Shown piece by piece: positions 20,837 to 28,773 of a DNA stretch of 46,169 bases. Below the pieces are notes generated by a model. That model did no database searches. It was not told the DNA's origin and worked only from the letters and a program-made list of their open reading frames with translations. The stretch is from Pseudomonadota bacterium (GTDB lineage Bacteria > Pseudomonadota > Gammaproteobacteria > Burkholderiales > Sulfuriferulaceae): NCBI GenBank assembly GCA_021786845.1, contig JAJYMO010000080.1:1-46169 (forward strand). Direction: 5' to 3'. Within the stretch, counting starts at the first letter, position 1, and the number at the start of each line of letters is the position of its first letter. The position numbers were made by a program, and so were the translations under genes.

Positions 20837-20882
20837 AATGGTACAAGACTTCAATACTCCGTTAACATAAAGGTTGCCAAAC

Positions 20883-23456
20883 ATGACTAACGCCACCACA
20901 CTTCAAAATGATCTCTTCCTGCCTTATATGCGGGATGTGATTCGTAGCGAACAATCATTACGCGAACTTAATCTCATGTGGCGCATGATTGAATCTTCCG
21001 CAAGAATGAATTGCCTGGCAGAAACAAAACCGATCCTGCAAACCATGGCCGCGACACGAGCCGGATTTGACCGGTTGGAGCACGAACTGGTTTCAAGTCT
21101 GGTGCATGAAAAAGTCGCCAACGTGATGACTCAAATCGGCACCAAGGCACATTATGTCATTGATATCGTGGTACGTAATCTTTACGAACGGACTGCTGAC
21201 ATTGGGTTTCTTGCTACAGACCAGGCATTGTGCAAATTCGTTGCGGGCCTGCAGCGCGATCAGTCGGCCATCCATGCACGGCTATTGGCCTATCGCAGTA
21301 AATACACGGTGTACGATGAAATTATGCTGCTCGACAAAGAAGGCCATGTTTTGGTCCAGATCGACGAGCATTCTGAAGTTGAAAGCAGTGTTGACCCGCT
21401 GATTCAACAAACGCTGGAATCAAAAACCTATGTTGAAACTTTTCGGGCCACCGATTTGCGACCCGGCAAGCAAAAATCACTGATTTATTCGCAACGGATT
21501 TTACATCCAGAAACCCAAACTGTTGTGGGCATACTGTGTCTGTGCTTTGATTTTGAGAAAGAAATGCTCGGTATTTTTAATTCCCACCGAGACCCGGAAG
21601 AACGCTCAAACATGTTGCTACTCGATGGCGAGAACCGTGTCATTGCCAGCGCTGATACGATGTGGATACCGTTAGGCGTCGTTGTCCCAGTGAACCGCAG
21701 TGACAGCGCACGCTTAATGATGTTTGGAGGCCGCAAATACTTGATACAGACGTTTGTCGCCGAAGGCTATCAGCATTACATGGGGCCGCCGGGATGGCAG
21801 GGCCAGGTGATGACACCTGTTGACGTTGCCTTTCTGGACGATGGAGGGAAAACCTCATTGCCACTGAATACATCGATCACGGAAGGCTTGCTGTCGCACG
21901 CACAGACTTTTTCACCACCGCTTTATAAAATCATGCAGGCTGCGGAAACGATTCAGCGTGTGGTCTGGAACGGACAAGTCATGACGGCGGGACATAACGA
22001 AAATTTACTGCAATTAAAATCGATACTGGAACAGATCAGTGAAACCGGGAATCGCAGCAATGAACTTTTTTCACAATCGATCAGCAACTTGTATGAAACA
22101 GTGCTTGGCTCCAGTTTGCGCGGTGCAGAATTCATGTCGCATTTGCTGGTGGACCTGCTCGACCGCAATTTGTATGAGCGTTCCGACGATTGCCGGTGGT
22201 GGGCATTGACGCCGGTTCTGCGTGATACGTTGGCCGCAGCCTCATACACGAAGGAAATGATTCAGGAAATCTCAGGCATTCTGCTCTACATCAATAGCCT
22301 ATATACCGTTTATACCCGGATTTTCGTTTATGACAGAACAGGACAAATCATTGCAAGCACCAATTCGGTGCACGCAGATGCAAGCGATGTCATTTCAAAT
22401 TCATCAATTGACCCTCATACGCTTGAATCCGTCCTTTCCTTGCGCACGGAACAAGATTACCATGTGACGCCATTCATGCCGACTTCGTTATACAATAATG
22501 CGTCAACCTATGTGTATCACGCTGCAATTCGGCATCCGGATAATCTGCAGCGGATCGTTGGCGGTATAGGCATAGTATTTGATGCGACCCCGGAATTTTC
22601 TGCGATGCTGCATGGCGGCCTGAATGGAAAAAAGGACACCACGGCATTTTTTATCAATCGCGATGGACGCATCATTGCTACGACCGACCCATCCCGCGCA
22701 GTAGGTACCACTTTGAATATCCAGGCAACTGTGCTGGAACAGAAAAACGGCACCAGCACATCAAGTGTGGTGATTCATGACGGCCATTATGCAAGCATGG
22801 GGTGCACGGTATCCAGCGGGTATCGTGAATTTAAAGTCAGCGATGGTTATCAGGAAGATGTGATCGCCGTTGTACTCGAATCTTTTGGCGCAGTACGGGA
22901 ACGCAACCCGATGGGAAATAAAAATTTACCTCCATTGATTTATCATGCCACCGGGACGACGAGGCATCAATTTGCAACATTTTTCATTGAACGGAATCTG
23001 TTTGCCATTCCCGCTGAATCGGTGCTTGAAGCCTTGCCAGCAGCAGAAATATTGCCCATATCTATGGGTAGCCACGCTGGGCGGGTTGGAATGCTTTCAG
23101 TCAAACATAAACATGGGGAAAGCCAATTGATTTGGGTCTTCGATTTGGGATACAGGATTCACGGTGCAACACCGGAAATCAGCACGGGTTGCCAGGTTGT
23201 TGTTGTCCAGCATGCACAAGGGGATATCATCGGTTTACTCGTTGATGAACTGCATGGTGTGCCTGAATTCAGTGATGAGCAAATCACCTCCACACCCTTC
23301 GTTAAAAATACTGGGGGCGCACTGGTGACAAAAGTAATTAAAGGTAATCACGGCAATTTATTGATTCAGGTACTGGATGTGGATTACCTCTACCACATGC
23401 TAAAAGCCGGCGAAATGCCCAGCGCCCCGGAATGGGGAATGGAAGAAGCCGCATAA
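20883..23456 (+). CDS. Soluble double-Cache sensor fused to a CheW domain
   Basis: Large signalling protein of 857 residues. The ATG at 20883 is preferred over a TTG nine bases earlier because AAAGG lies nine bases before it. There is no signal peptide and no transmembrane helix, so it should be cytoplasmic. Two halves look like duplicated Cache/PDC-type sensors (about residues 75-330 and 395-660). Both have an NLYER motif followed by Asp-rich helix, and both have matching strands YTVYDEIMLLDKEG and YTVYTRIFVYDRTG. Residues about 690-845 form a CheW-like domain (FFIERNLFAIPAESVLEAL, then GLLVDELHGVPEF). No methyl-accepting or kinase domain is present. It probably docks on a CheA/receptor array and adds sensory input (inference). 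An EAL gene follows 94 bases later. Confidence 0.8.
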   Translation: MTNATTLQNDLFLPYMRDVIRSEQSLRELNLMWRMIESSARMNCLAETKPILQTMAATRAGFDRLEHELVSSLVHEKVANVMTQIGTKAHYVIDIVVRNLYERTADIGFLATDQALCKFVAGLQRDQSAIHARLLAYRSKYTVYDEIMLLDKEGHVLVQIDEHSEVESSVDPLIQQTLESKTYVETFRATDLRPGKQKSLIYSQRILHPETQTVVGILCLCFDFEKEMLGIFNSHRDPEERSNMLLLDGENRVIASADTMWIPLGVVVPVNRSDSARLMMFGGRKYLIQTFVAEGYQHYMGPPGWQGQVMTPVDVAFLDDGGKTSLPLNTSITEGLLSHAQTFSPPLYKIMQAAETIQRVVWNGQVMTAGHNENLLQLKSILEQISETGNRSNELFSQSISNLYETVLGSSLRGAEFMSHLLVDLLDRNLYERSDDCRWWALTPVLRDTLAAASYTKEMIQEISGILLYINSLYTVYTRIFVYDRTGQIIASTNSVHADASDVISNSSIDPHTLESVLSLRTEQDYHVTPFMPTSLYNNASTYVYHAAIRHPDNLQRIVGGIGIVFDATPEFSAMLHGGLNGKKDTTAFFINRDGRIIATTDPSRAVGTTLNIQATVLEQKNGTSTSSVVIHDGHYASMGCTVSSGYREFKVSDGYQEDVIAVVLESFGAVRERNPMGNKNLPPLIYHATGTTRHQFATFFIERNLFAIPAESVLEALPAAEILPISMGSHAGRVGMLSVKHKHGESQLIWVFDLGYRIHGATPEISTGCQVVVVQHAQGDIIGLLVDELHGVPEFSDEQITSTPFVKNTGGALVTKVIKGNHGNLLIQVLDVDYLYHMLKAGEMPSAPEWGMEEAA

Positions 23457-23550
23457 AACGACGGCCCCAATTTAAACCGGCCCGCAAAGATGGGCAAAGC
23501 TGCTCAACACGGATTTTATATAAAATTTCTGATATGAAACAACATCGACA

Positions 23551-24831
23551 ATGAGTTTTTGCTTTCAACCCAACACAAACCACTCTCAACATCCCCTTGA
23601 TATGATCGAGTCCCTGGTAACCCGGGAAGGCACCCAAGTAAATGGGCAATACAATGGGCTGCGATTAACCAGCGCGTTTCAGCCAATATTCAGTATCCCT
23701 CATCGCAGACAAGTCGGATACGAGGGCTTGTTGCGGGCATTCAACCCTGACGGCACCGCCGTCTCGCCGCTCGAGGTATTTCATACCCCTCGCACCGAGT
23801 CTGATGCCATCTTGCTGGATCGGCTCTGCAGAAATTTGCATCTGCGTAATTTTATGACCATGGCAGAGGATACCCACTGGATTTTTATTAATATTAGCCC
23901 GCAAGTCATCGTGAACGGCAAGCATTATGGGGCATATTTTTCTGGGCTGCTTCAGCGCTATGGTATACCGCCCCATCGTGTGGTCATAGAAATTCTTGAA
24001 GGGGATATTCATGATGAAGATTTATTGGCAGACGCGGTGGATTACTACAAAAAATTGGGTTGTCTGATTGCCATTGATGATTTTGGTGCCGGACACTCCA
24101 ATTTTGAACGGATTTGGCGCATAGGCCCCGATATTGTCAAACTGGATCGTTCAGTCATCACCCAGGCGGCCCAAAACCGGTCCGTCGCACGTGTCTTGCC
24201 GAATCTGGTAAATTTAATTCATGAGTCCGGAAGCCTGGCACTTATTGAGGGGGTTGAAACAGAAAATGAAGCCCTTGTTGCCATGAACTCAGGAAGTGAT
24301 TTTGTTCAAGGTTTTTATTTTGGCAAGCCATCAGAGCAACTGATTCCGCTGGCCACCGAAAATCATCGCATTATTGAGCTTTGCGGAAAATTTAAAACTT
24401 ACTCTGATGATCTGGAACACCGGCAGAAAAGTGAACTTGTGCAATATATGGAAACCTTCATGCGCTCTGCAGAGCTGGTACAGTCCGGTTTTCCCGTCGA
24501 ACACGCTTGTGCAGGGTTTCTGGATCAGGAAAGGGCCGAGCGTTGTTTCCTCTTGAACAGGGACGGAATCCAGTCAGGCAAAAACATCGTGTCCCCTTCT
24601 CATGAAAAAAGAAAGGATCTCCGCTTTCTGCCCGTATCCAATGCGGAGGGTGGCAACTGGTCAAAACGCCATTATTTTCGGCATGCGTTGAACAACCACG
24701 GAGAAATTCAAACCACACAACCTTATCTTTCCGTCGTGGAAGCACACCTGTGCATCACACTATCCATTGCCATTCAGACCAACAATGACACCAGTGTACT
24801 TTGCTGCGATCTGAACTGGGAAGACACATGA
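23551..24831 (+). CDS. EAL-domain c-di-GMP phosphodiesterase with C-terminal Cache/PDC-like domain
   Basis: The EAL domain covers about residues 38-265 and keeps the residues needed for catalysis: E58 and R62 in EGLLR (replacing EALLR), N114 (NISPQ), E147/E150 (EILE), D176-D177 (DDFGAGHSN), K197 (VKLD), E233 and E236 (EGVETE) and Q253 (QGFYFGKP). It is therefore predicted to hydrolyse cyclic di-GMP. Residues about 320-425 resemble a PDC/Cache sensor (FLLNRDGIQ, NWSKRHYFRHAL, YLSVVEAHLCITLSIAI). No membrane segment is seen, so the sensor part would be cytoplasmic. The start is uncertain: ATG at 23551 lacks a good ribosome site and another ATG lies at 23602. Likely co-transcribed with the Cache-CheW gene. 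Confidence 0.88.
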   Translation: MSFCFQPNTNHSQHPLDMIESLVTREGTQVNGQYNGLRLTSAFQPIFSIPHRRQVGYEGLLRAFNPDGTAVSPLEVFHTPRTESDAILLDRLCRNLHLRNFMTMAEDTHWIFINISPQVIVNGKHYGAYFSGLLQRYGIPPHRVVIEILEGDIHDEDLLADAVDYYKKLGCLIAIDDFGAGHSNFERIWRIGPDIVKLDRSVITQAAQNRSVARVLPNLVNLIHESGSLALIEGVETENEALVAMNSGSDFVQGFYFGKPSEQLIPLATENHRIIELCGKFKTYSDDLEHRQKSELVQYMETFMRSAELVQSGFPVEHACAGFLDQERAERCFLLNRDGIQSGKNIVSPSHEKRKDLRFLPVSNAEGGNWSKRHYFRHALNNHGEIQTTQPYLSVVEAHLCITLSIAIQTNNDTSVLCCDLNWEDT

Positions 24832-24975
24832 GACCAGATAAGGAATGGTCGTCAACGCTGGTATACAGCTCGTTTACATCATCCCATGACCAATATGAGA
24901 CGCTGGTTCATCTCCATGACAACATAAATCTTGTGTGTCATGACTGAAACTAAATTGCCAGCGCGCATAATCTGA

Positions 24976-25003
24976 TTTACACCCTCTAAAAAACTGATAT
25001 GAT
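24976..25003 (+). promoter_or_regulatory. Sigma-70 type promoter for the small lipoprotein gene
   Basis: TTTACA (24976-24981) and TATGAT (24998-25003), each five of six, are 16 bases apart. The start would be near 25010, giving a leader of about 96 bases. The rest of 24832-25105 shows nothing else recognisable. Confidence 0.55.
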
Positions 25004-25105
25004 AAGAAAGTGATTGGGTGGAAGCGCAAAAAAATCGAATCAGGCCCAATTGCTGCATACTTTATTAATATGCTAAATTTTTTATATCACTTTTGGAGTA
25101 ATTTC

Positions 25106-25444
25106 ATGACTAAGATATCTTCATACAAAAAAATCTCCCTTCTTGCCGCCGCCATGCTTGGTGTTGCTCTGCTGGGTGGTTGCGCAACCACCGATGAAAT
25201 GAACAAAGCCCAATCCAGTGCCGACCAGGCTGCCCAGAAGGCTGACCAGGCCAATGCTGCAGCTGCTGCAGCCAAGACCGAAGCCGACCAGGCCGCCCAG
25301 AAAGCTGACCAGGCCAATACCACTGCCGATCAAGCCAAATCTACAGCTGACTCGGCAAAAGCGGAAGCAGACAAAGCGATGCAGGAAGTGGACGCTCTGG
25401 CTGAGAAAATTGACCGCATGTTCAAGAAAACAATGCAGAAATAA
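25106..25444 (+). CDS. Small alanine-rich coiled-coil lipoprotein (Lpp-like)
   Basis: A 112-residue outer-membrane lipoprotein candidate. GGAG at 25095-25098 fixes the ATG at 25106. The signal peptide ends in the lipobox LLGGC. The mature part is one long alpha-helical coiled coil of Ala, Asp, Gln and Lys with internal repeats (QAAQKADQAN occurs twice, about 21 residues apart). It ends in a basic segment, MFKKTMQK, with a C-terminal lysine as in Braun lipoprotein, although the preceding residues differ. It resembles Lpp/OprI-type proteins. Attachment to peptidoglycan by the L,D-transpeptidases encoded next door is an attractive but unproven idea. Confidence 0.8.
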   Translation: MTKISSYKKISLLAAAMLGVALLGGCATTDEMNKAQSSADQAAQKADQANAAAAAAKTEADQAAQKADQANTTADQAKSTADSAKAEADKAMQEVDALAEKIDRMFKKTMQK

Positions 25445-25460
25445 GCTGGCGCTTCATGAT

Positions 25461-25494
25461 GACGGGCGGGAATATAGCAATATCCCTGCCTGTC
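25461..25494. terminator. Imperfect hairpin between convergent genes
   Basis: GACGGGCGGG... (25461-25475) pairs with ...CCCTGCCTGTC (25480-25494) with G-U pairs and one mismatch. It sits between the stop codons of the lipoprotein and the convergent transpeptidase. No T-run follows on the plus strand, so termination is only a guess. Confidence 0.3.
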
Positions 25495-25559
25495 AGTTGG
25501 CCACAACAATCGAAAGAATGTCCCTTTGCTGTGGGTAACGTCGAATGATCTGACCGGAT

Positions 25560-26126
25560 TTAACGGATGACCACCCTGGTGCCCACATGCACCCAGTTGG
25601 AAAGTGACTTGATCTCGCGATTGGTGATGGCCACGCACCCATCAGTCCAGTCAACAGACTGTTGGATTTGCAGGTTCCCGCTACCAAGCCCATGGATACC
25701 CAATTGCCCCCCGAGTGACGTATTCTGTGGAGGTATCCGGTGTTGACGGAAAGCATCCATGATCGCGTCAAACTCCTTTCCTGTGATGTCCCCATTGGCA
25801 TAAGCACGAATAGCCAAGCCCGAAGAGGGATAATCAAAGCCGAAAAAAGTACCAAAACGGCTGTGGTAGTTAATCCATGCCACATGAAAGGTACCCAATG
25901 GTGTGGTGTCATCACCTTTATGGTGCACTTCTGCCGTGCCGCCGCTGCCAATGGCAATATTGCGGAAACGGGTAATAACGTGATCATCAGCAGAAAAAAC
26001 GGTTAGAACGTCGTGTTGCGTGTCCACCAGAACCCAGGGCTGTTGACTTGCCGCGTAAGAAAATATGGGCGAACTCAGAATGACAAAAGCAAAAAGAGCA
26101 TAAAAAATATATCTCAATAGAATCAT
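25560..26126 (-). CDS. L,D-transpeptidase family protein (YkuD domain)
   Basis: A 188-residue exported protein with an N-terminal signal peptide (residues 1-26, cleavage near SYAAS). It is followed by a YkuD catalytic domain with the His of GIHGLG and the catalytic Cys in DWTDGCVAI, the YafK-like variant of the S-x-G-C motif. Such enzymes form 3-3 crosslinks in peptidoglycan, attach lipoproteins to it, or cut such links. It is convergent with the Lpp-like gene and divergent from a second transpeptidase 208 bases away. Confidence 0.88.
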   Translation of the reverse strand: MILLRYIFYALFAFVILSSPIFSYAASQQPWVLVDTQHDVLTVFSADDHVITRFRNIAIGSGGTAEVHHKGDDTTPLGTFHVAWINYHSRFGTFFGFDYPSSGLAIRAYANGDITGKEFDAIMDAFRQHRIPPQNTSLGGQLGIHGLGSGNLQIQQSVDWTDGCVAITNREIKSLSNWVHVGTRVVIR

Positions 26127-26334
26127 ATTCGAAGCAGTGATTAGCCAGGTTATCTGTATACATTCATCGCGGCACGAGGCCGAAGCGACGGCTCAAAATA
26201 CCCATTCTGTGGTGAACGGGCAGCAATACCATGTGTCACAACGAATGTGCGATTCAATCCGCTACATTCTTAGCCTCATATTGTAAATTATTAAACAGGT
26301 GGTCAACTGCCTTTTTCAGGATCATGCGACAGTT

Positions 26335-27411
26335 ATGAAACAAACACGTTCACAAATTTCCGCCAACACGGTGCCTCCCATATCGAGATTCCGGATCCTT
26401 TTACTGTTGCTCCTGGGTTGGTCCGCCTCCAGTTGGGGCGCAAGCTTCCCGCTCCCCGCCAACGGCAGCAACATCGTCGGACAAATACAGGTGGTCACCG
26501 CCGATGCCCACAACACCTTACTGGACATCGCCCGACATTATGACCTTGGCTACAATGAAATCACCGCCGCTAATCCCAAGGTTTCAATCTGGCTTCCCGG
26601 CGAGGGCACCCGAATTGTTGTACCCACCGAGTTCATTCTCCCTCCGCGTCCCTGGGCAGGCATTATCATCAATATTGCGCAGCGCCGACTGTACTATTTC
26701 CCCCGGCCAAAAGCACACGAACGAGCGATAGTGGTTACTTTCCCTATTGGTATTTCACGACCCAACTGGGCCACACCCTTGGGCAAGACGCGTATCATTG
26801 CCAAATTTAAAGACCCTTCCTGGATTGTACCCAAAGATATTTGGGAAGAACATCATAGCCAGGGTAACGCGAATTTTCCCAAGTATTTCCCCCCCGGACC
26901 GGACAACCCGATGGGAATGTTGGCACTGGAAACCGGTTTTCCGGAAATTTTCATTCATGGCACCAACCACCCATGGGGTGTCGGTATGCGTGTCAGCCAT
27001 GGGTGTCTTCACCTATACCCGGAGAATGCCGCCTACCTGTTTCCAAGCGTTCCTGTAGGCACGCCGGTGCGCATCATCAACCAACCGTTTCTGGTAGGAG
27101 AACGCAACCATGCGCTCTACCTGAGTGTTTCCCGACCCGTGGCCGAACCGGGCATTCAGAAGAGTCTGCCGGACCGGGCCACGGAAGCGGTAATTCTCTA
27201 TATGGTACAGTATGAAGGTCCCCTGCCAAAAGTAGACTGGAACAGGATAAAGCACATTGCCGAAACCCAAAATCTGATTCCCACGCCCATCAGCGCCGGG
27301 GCCCCAACTATCGAACAAATCATTGCCTCTATTGCGCCGGAGGAATACAAATATGCGCCCTATGGCATTGATGCCAACAGCGCGGCGGCACCCATGGCCA
27401 CACCGCCCTGA
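26335..27411 (+). CDS. L,D-transpeptidase with LysM-like domain (ErfK/YbiS type)
   Basis: Periplasmic peptidoglycan transpeptidase of 358 residues. The ATG at 26335 is chosen because it gives a proper signal peptide (positive n-region, then LLLLLLGWSASSWGA). A GTG at 26299 in frame is possible. A LysM-like region follows (about residues 50-95, VVTADAHNTLLDIARHYDL). The YkuD catalytic domain has IFIHGTNHPWGVGMRVSHGCLHLY, with catalytic His and Cys intact (S-H-G-C). The family includes Lpp-anchoring enzymes (ErfK, YbiS, YcfS) and matches the length of that group; a Pro-rich tail ends the protein. Confidence 0.92.
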   Translation: MKQTRSQISANTVPPISRFRILLLLLLGWSASSWGASFPLPANGSNIVGQIQVVTADAHNTLLDIARHYDLGYNEITAANPKVSIWLPGEGTRIVVPTEFILPPRPWAGIIINIAQRRLYYFPRPKAHERAIVVTFPIGISRPNWATPLGKTRIIAKFKDPSWIVPKDIWEEHHSQGNANFPKYFPPGPDNPMGMLALETGFPEIFIHGTNHPWGVGMRVSHGCLHLYPENAAYLFPSVPVGTPVRIINQPFLVGERNHALYLSVSRPVAEPGIQKSLPDRATEAVILYMVQYEGPLPKVDWNRIKHIAETQNLIPTPISAGAPTIEQIIASIAPEEYKYAPYGIDANSAAAPMATPP

Positions 27412-27589
27412 TCTCGTTGCTGTTTTCTGTGAGGTCGGATGATGTTGTTTAGATCCGCTTGCACTGCCACAGGACATGCCGGGCGTACGGGTAACCCCCA
27501 GCAATCTCGCCTTGTGTTGTTCCGTCCAGATTATCAAGCTCTTGCAAAAGCAATGGCTTGACGTTGCTGTGCTCATTCGAGTCGGACGC

Positions 27590-27674
27590 CAGTGATAAAC
27601 TGCTAACCATAAACAGTCCAACACTAAGATTTCTCTTTTGGCTTTAAAGCCCGTAATTTGGTGTCGGAAAACAT
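27590..27674 (-). pseudogene. Remnant of a tyrosine-recombinase integrase N-terminus
   Basis: On the minus strand an ATG at 27674 opens MFSDTKLRALKPKEKS and then stops at TAG (27624-27626). DTKLRALKPKEKS is the hallmark N-terminus (DUF4102 arm-binding domain) of P4-type integrases. In the next frame VLDCLWLAV continues plausibly to 27598 before similarity fades. The remnant reads in the same direction as tRNA-Thr, whose 3' end lies about 150 bases upstream of it, the normal arrangement for an integrase at a tRNA attachment site. The rest of 27412-27824 holds no intact gene; a 53-codon frame at 27449-27610 is doubtful. Confidence 0.7.
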
Positions 27675-27824
27675 TTTGGGGTATCGGTGAGGGCTCTAAC
27701 TCTGATACCCCCAGGAATACCCCAACAAATGGGAGCTGTCCATGATTGCCTGAGAGGGTTATAGACAACAGATTAAGTCACTATCTGTTTTTTAAATGTT
27801 TTTAAGACATCTGTAGACATGTTC

Positions 27825-27900
<76 letters not shown>

Positions 27901-27946
27901 GAAGGTGCGCATTATGCCATGATGTGCGCACAAGGTCAAAAAAAGA

Positions 27947-28357
27947 TCAGGTTGTTTTTTTGATGCGCCCCCAACGCAACCAAATGCGCAAGCGACGACA
28001 GGCCTCTGCATCGACATTGTCGCGCAATAGCACGGCGACTACTCGCCGCCCTGCACACCTGAAATTGACTACGGTCAATGGTGCGGTAATCAGCGCCTCC
28101 TGTAAAGCGGCTTCATGCCATGCCCCGCGCCAGTGCAAACGGTATCCTTCACTGGCCGCCTCAATAGCCGTCAGTTGTAACGCTCGTTGTTTGCTGTCAT
28201 GCCAAATGGCGCTACCAAGCAACATTCCTGCCCCCAAAATGCGCAGCCACCACAACTTGATGGCGATGACCCACGCCACACATGCCGTCCCATGCGCCAA
28301 CCACAGGAAGATGCGCAAGCGCCGGGACACACCCACATTCACGCACAGCGAAATCAC
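27947..28357 (-). CDS. YgfX-like (CptA family) membrane protein
   Basis: A 136-residue protein whose N-terminus carries two closely spaced transmembrane helices (SRRLRIFLWLAHGTACVAWV and the following KLWWLRILGAGMLL). A soluble part with GYRLHWRGAW and ending CRRLRIWLRW aligns by eye with E. coli YgfX (RLRWQGQEW and LRRILLQ). YgfX is reported to affect FtsZ/MreB and is often paired with SdhE, which is not present here. The start is taken at GTG (28355-28357), overlapping the upstream stop as GTGA; a TTG at 28375 is the longer alternative. Confidence 0.6.
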   Translation of the reverse strand: MISLCVNVGVSRRLRIFLWLAHGTACVAWVIAIKLWWLRILGAGMLLGSAIWHDSKQRALQLTAIEAASEGYRLHWRGAWHEAALQEALITAPLTVVNFRCAGRRVVAVLLRDNVDAEACRRLRIWLRWGRIKKTT

Positions 28358-28746
28358 CAGCGGAATTGATGACAAAACTGAGTTAAACGTTCAGCGATTT
28401 CTGCCCGATCAAAGAAACGGTCTGCACGATTGAGCCGTGCCTCATCACGCTCATCAGCGCTGCCGCCAAAGCAAAAAATCGGCACATTCAACATCCATTC
28501 CCTGCGCACTTTGCTAATCGCTTCTTGCGGGTCGAAATCATCAGTCAAGCTATCGAGATCGAGGAAAATAAAACGATAGAGCAACAACTGATCAAAACTG
28601 CCCAGACTGTCCAGGTCTGTGGTGCAACGAAGCTGCCAGCCTTCGGGCAGGGTTTGCTGTACTGTATTTTGCAAGTCAACATCATGACTCATCAAAATCA
28701 TTTTGTGTTGTAATCGCGCTGCGACAGTGGGTTCGGTGGTGGTCAT
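28354..28746 (-). CDS. Degenerate response-regulator receiver-like protein
   Basis: A 130-residue stand-alone protein with the alternating alpha/beta pattern of a receiver domain. Strand 1 is KMILMSHDVDLQNTV, strand 3 RFIFLDLDSL, strand 4 VPIFCFGG and strand 5 ADRFFDRAE. An aspartate stands at the usual phosphorylation position (FLDLD). The normal acidic pair after strand 1 is reduced to one Asp, and the conserved Lys of strand 5 is missing, so it is probably a pseudo-receiver that does not follow the standard phosphorylation switch (inference). No output domain is attached. It is translationally coupled to the YgfX-like gene by a 4-base overlap and lies 27 bases after the lipoate ligase gene. 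Confidence 0.55.
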   Translation of the reverse strand: MTTTEPTVAARLQHKMILMSHDVDLQNTVQQTLPEGWQLRCTTDLDSLGSFDQLLLYRFIFLDLDSLTDDFDPQEAISKVRREWMLNVPIFCFGGSADERDEARLNRADRFFDRAEIAERLTQFCHQFRW

Positions 28747-28773
28747 GGGTCCAATCTCGAATTTGCATTATTT

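Noticed and set aside
20584-20838. 84-codon ORF behind a GAGG site
   Set aside because: No domain, unusual composition, and it lies across the putative NtrC site and sigma-54 promoter.
27449-27610. 53-codon frame with signal-peptide-like start (MVSSLSLASD)
   Set aside because: No ribosome site and no family; it overlaps the integrase remnant and may be chance.
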